Source: Oxyruncus cristatus
Lineage: Eukaryota; Chordata; Aves; Passeriformes; Cotingidae
DNA length: 64,000 nt
NCBI GenBank assembly: GCA_013399855.1
Contig: VXAY01001311.1
Coordinates: 798,103-862,102 of the forward strand
Direction of reading: 5' to 3'
The translations under genes were made by a program, and so were the position numbers. A model generated the notes under the pieces. It did not search any database, was not told the DNA's origin, and saw only the letters and a list, made by a program, of their open reading frames with translations. Below are positions 62,742-64,000 of this stretch, one piece after another. The number at the start of each line of letters is the position of its first letter. Positions within the stretch are counted from its first letter, which is position 1.

Positions 62742-63289
62742 TCAGCTGTTCCCAGATTAGTAAATTATGTATAATTTATTTTACCCCCCCCCCTTTTTTA
62801 ACNTACATATGAAAACAAATCGCTGCTTCTTCTGCTCACACCATTTCTCTTTCTTTTATTTTAATTTTGGCCCCAGCCATGTCAACTTCTGATGTTTATT
62901 ATGATGGAGTGAATTAATGGGAGTGTTGTTTTCAATCTTAATTAACTTCTGCTCTCTCATCACTCATTTTAGTTATTTAATTACACCAGTCATCTAGAGC
63001 CAATTTTTTTAAGCACTCTGTTTGGATAAGAAGGAAAAAAAAAATAGACAATTGTTTTTATATCATTATTATGTACAATGTGAAAACAGATATTTGCTCC
63101 TTTTTTTCTTTTTTTTTTCTTTTTTTTTTTAACTTTTAAATTTGTTCCCTGTCTTTGTGAACAAATTACTTCTGACTCTTGTGGGTTCTCCTCACGTTTG
63201 CTGGATGCTTGATTTCCACCACTTTATAGAGACTCTCTGGTTTAATTGTGTCACTTTTGGGCTACCAGAATACTTTGTTTTAGCTCCAG

Positions 63290-63600
63290 GTAGGTGCCAC
63301 TGCGGCAGGAGCGATTGGAGCAGGTCTTGGGCGTGTGGGCTGGAGAGCCGGCCTCGGGGAGGTCAGTGGGAACGAGGCCCTTTGGCTTCAGCGGGACGGA
63401 GTTTCAGCCCTGAACTTGAGGCTGCGCTGCAGGAGCCGCTCCTGGAGGCAGCCTGGTGTCCGTGGGCAGGGTGGCCCCTGTGCTGGAGGAGCTGGGGCAG
63501 CAGGACCTTCTCCTGGAGCCCCCCGCTCTGCTCACCTCCTGGGCCTGGGCTGGGGCTCAGCTGAACGCTGATTTACTGACCGGGCACGTTCCCCCAGGGT
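63290..63600 (+). other. GC-rich block with splice-like edges
   Basis: Roughly 300 bases are strikingly GC-rich inside AT-rich sequence. The block starts at CAG|GTAGGT (63290) and ends at CCCCCAG|G (63597), with CTGATTTACTGAC ahead of the AG. It could be a small GC-rich intron in the 3' UTR, a CpG-containing insertion, or part of an unrelated downstream transcript. Open frames across it lack recognisable protein features. Confidence 0.3.
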
Positions 63601-63959
63601 GGCTTTAGCAGACTCCACCTCCTGCTTTCGGGTGTTGAAAACCGATGCAGAAATGTTAAAAAGGAAAAAAAAAAAAAGGCCAAAAGAGAAAGATGTTAGA
63701 AAGAAGGGAGGAAAAAAAAAAAAAAGCAAAATGGCTCTGGGGTTCCAAACCAGAAAAATACTTAAAGCCTGTGCTAATGTTTTCTTGGGTCCGAGGATGA
63801 TCACCTGCATATCCTTCGGCAGTAAAAGACCAGATTTGAAAATGAGGCCCTGTTTGTCCCTTGTTTAATTTCTTAGGAGGGGAAAAATAACCCCCACAAA
63901 ACCCACAAAAAAACCCAAACAAAGCAAAACAAGCATTTATAAAGAGATCTTCTTGTCTT

Positions 63960-64000
63960 GTTTCTTTTTTTCTTTTTTTTTTTTTTTTTTTTTTGTTTTT
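63960..64000 (+). repeat. T-rich low-complexity end of window
   Basis: The window ends in T runs interrupted by C and G; nothing else is visible. Confidence 0.85.

Larger units (their letters stand above)
60081..64000 (+). other. SOX5: SOX5 3' UTR and/or downstream sequence
   Basis: This AT-rich non-coding sequence follows the stop codon and contains several candidate poly(A) signals, a 45-base T-run, TG and ATA repeats, and a GC-rich block near 63297-63600. SOX5 mRNAs have long 3' UTRs in other vertebrates, so much of this may be transcribed, but the cleavage site used cannot be seen from DNA. No further gene is recognisable up to the window end. Confidence 0.7.

Noticed and set aside
63142..63564. 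140-codon frame through the GC-rich block
   Set aside because: The composition follows GC content, with no domain; it starts in AT-rich sequence with no promoter signs. Treated as non-coding.

Overview
The window carries the 3' half of one vertebrate gene, SOX5 (SoxD transcription factor), on the + strand, together with its introns and its 3' untranslated/downstream region. Seven coding exons are readable: 4162-4308, 27994-28171, 32768-32913 (with an in-frame alternative start at 32741), 48568-48676, 49542-49715, 56208-56424 and 59777-60080 (stop codon 60078-60080). Joined, they give 1275 nt, or 424 residues plus stop. That is a little over half of a long SOX5 protein of about 760 residues. 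The N-terminal exons, including the first coiled coil, lie upstream of the window. No other protein-coding gene could be supported.

Organism: the repeats point to a bird. There are 5'-truncated CR1 LINE copies with the ATTCTGTG-type 3' tail (4740-5475, 45061-45124, 45570-45975, 35480-35540, 49990-50365), a few heavily decayed MIR-like SINEs, and none of the young mammalian Alu/L1 type. The species cannot be fixed from sequence alone. An 889-base N gap (6604-7492) and three isolated Ns in homopolymer or low-complexity stretches show that this is a draft assembly.

Layout: 1-4161 is intron. Next comes a coding exon (4162-4308), a 23.7 kb intron holding the gap, a CR1 and two MIR relics, an exon with a CtBP-type PLNLS motif (27994-28171), a 4.6 kb intron, and the exon for the second coiled coil (32768-32913). 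A 15.7 kb intron follows with most of the CR1 tails, a G4 motif, a C-rich tract and a CpG-rich patch. After it come a short linker exon (48568-48676), an 865 bp intron, and the HMG-box exon pair (49542-49715 and 56208-56424) split by a 6.5 kb intron. A 3.4 kb intron and the last coding exon (59777-60080) complete the gene. From 60081 to the end is 3' UTR and/or downstream sequence with several poly(A) signals.

The exons build one protein: a Pro/Ser-rich linker with a corepressor motif, a coiled coil for SoxD dimerisation, an SRY-type HMG box that bends DNA at AACAAT-like sites, and an acidic C-terminal tail. I did not find a new biological system. The most useful observations are splicing-level: a tandem in-frame acceptor that would add DILSSITSS, which resembles the paralogue SOX6; a NAGNAG acceptor; and weak donors with readable retention products. 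There are also some compact palindromic, G-quadruplex and CpG-rich intronic signals that could be regulatory.
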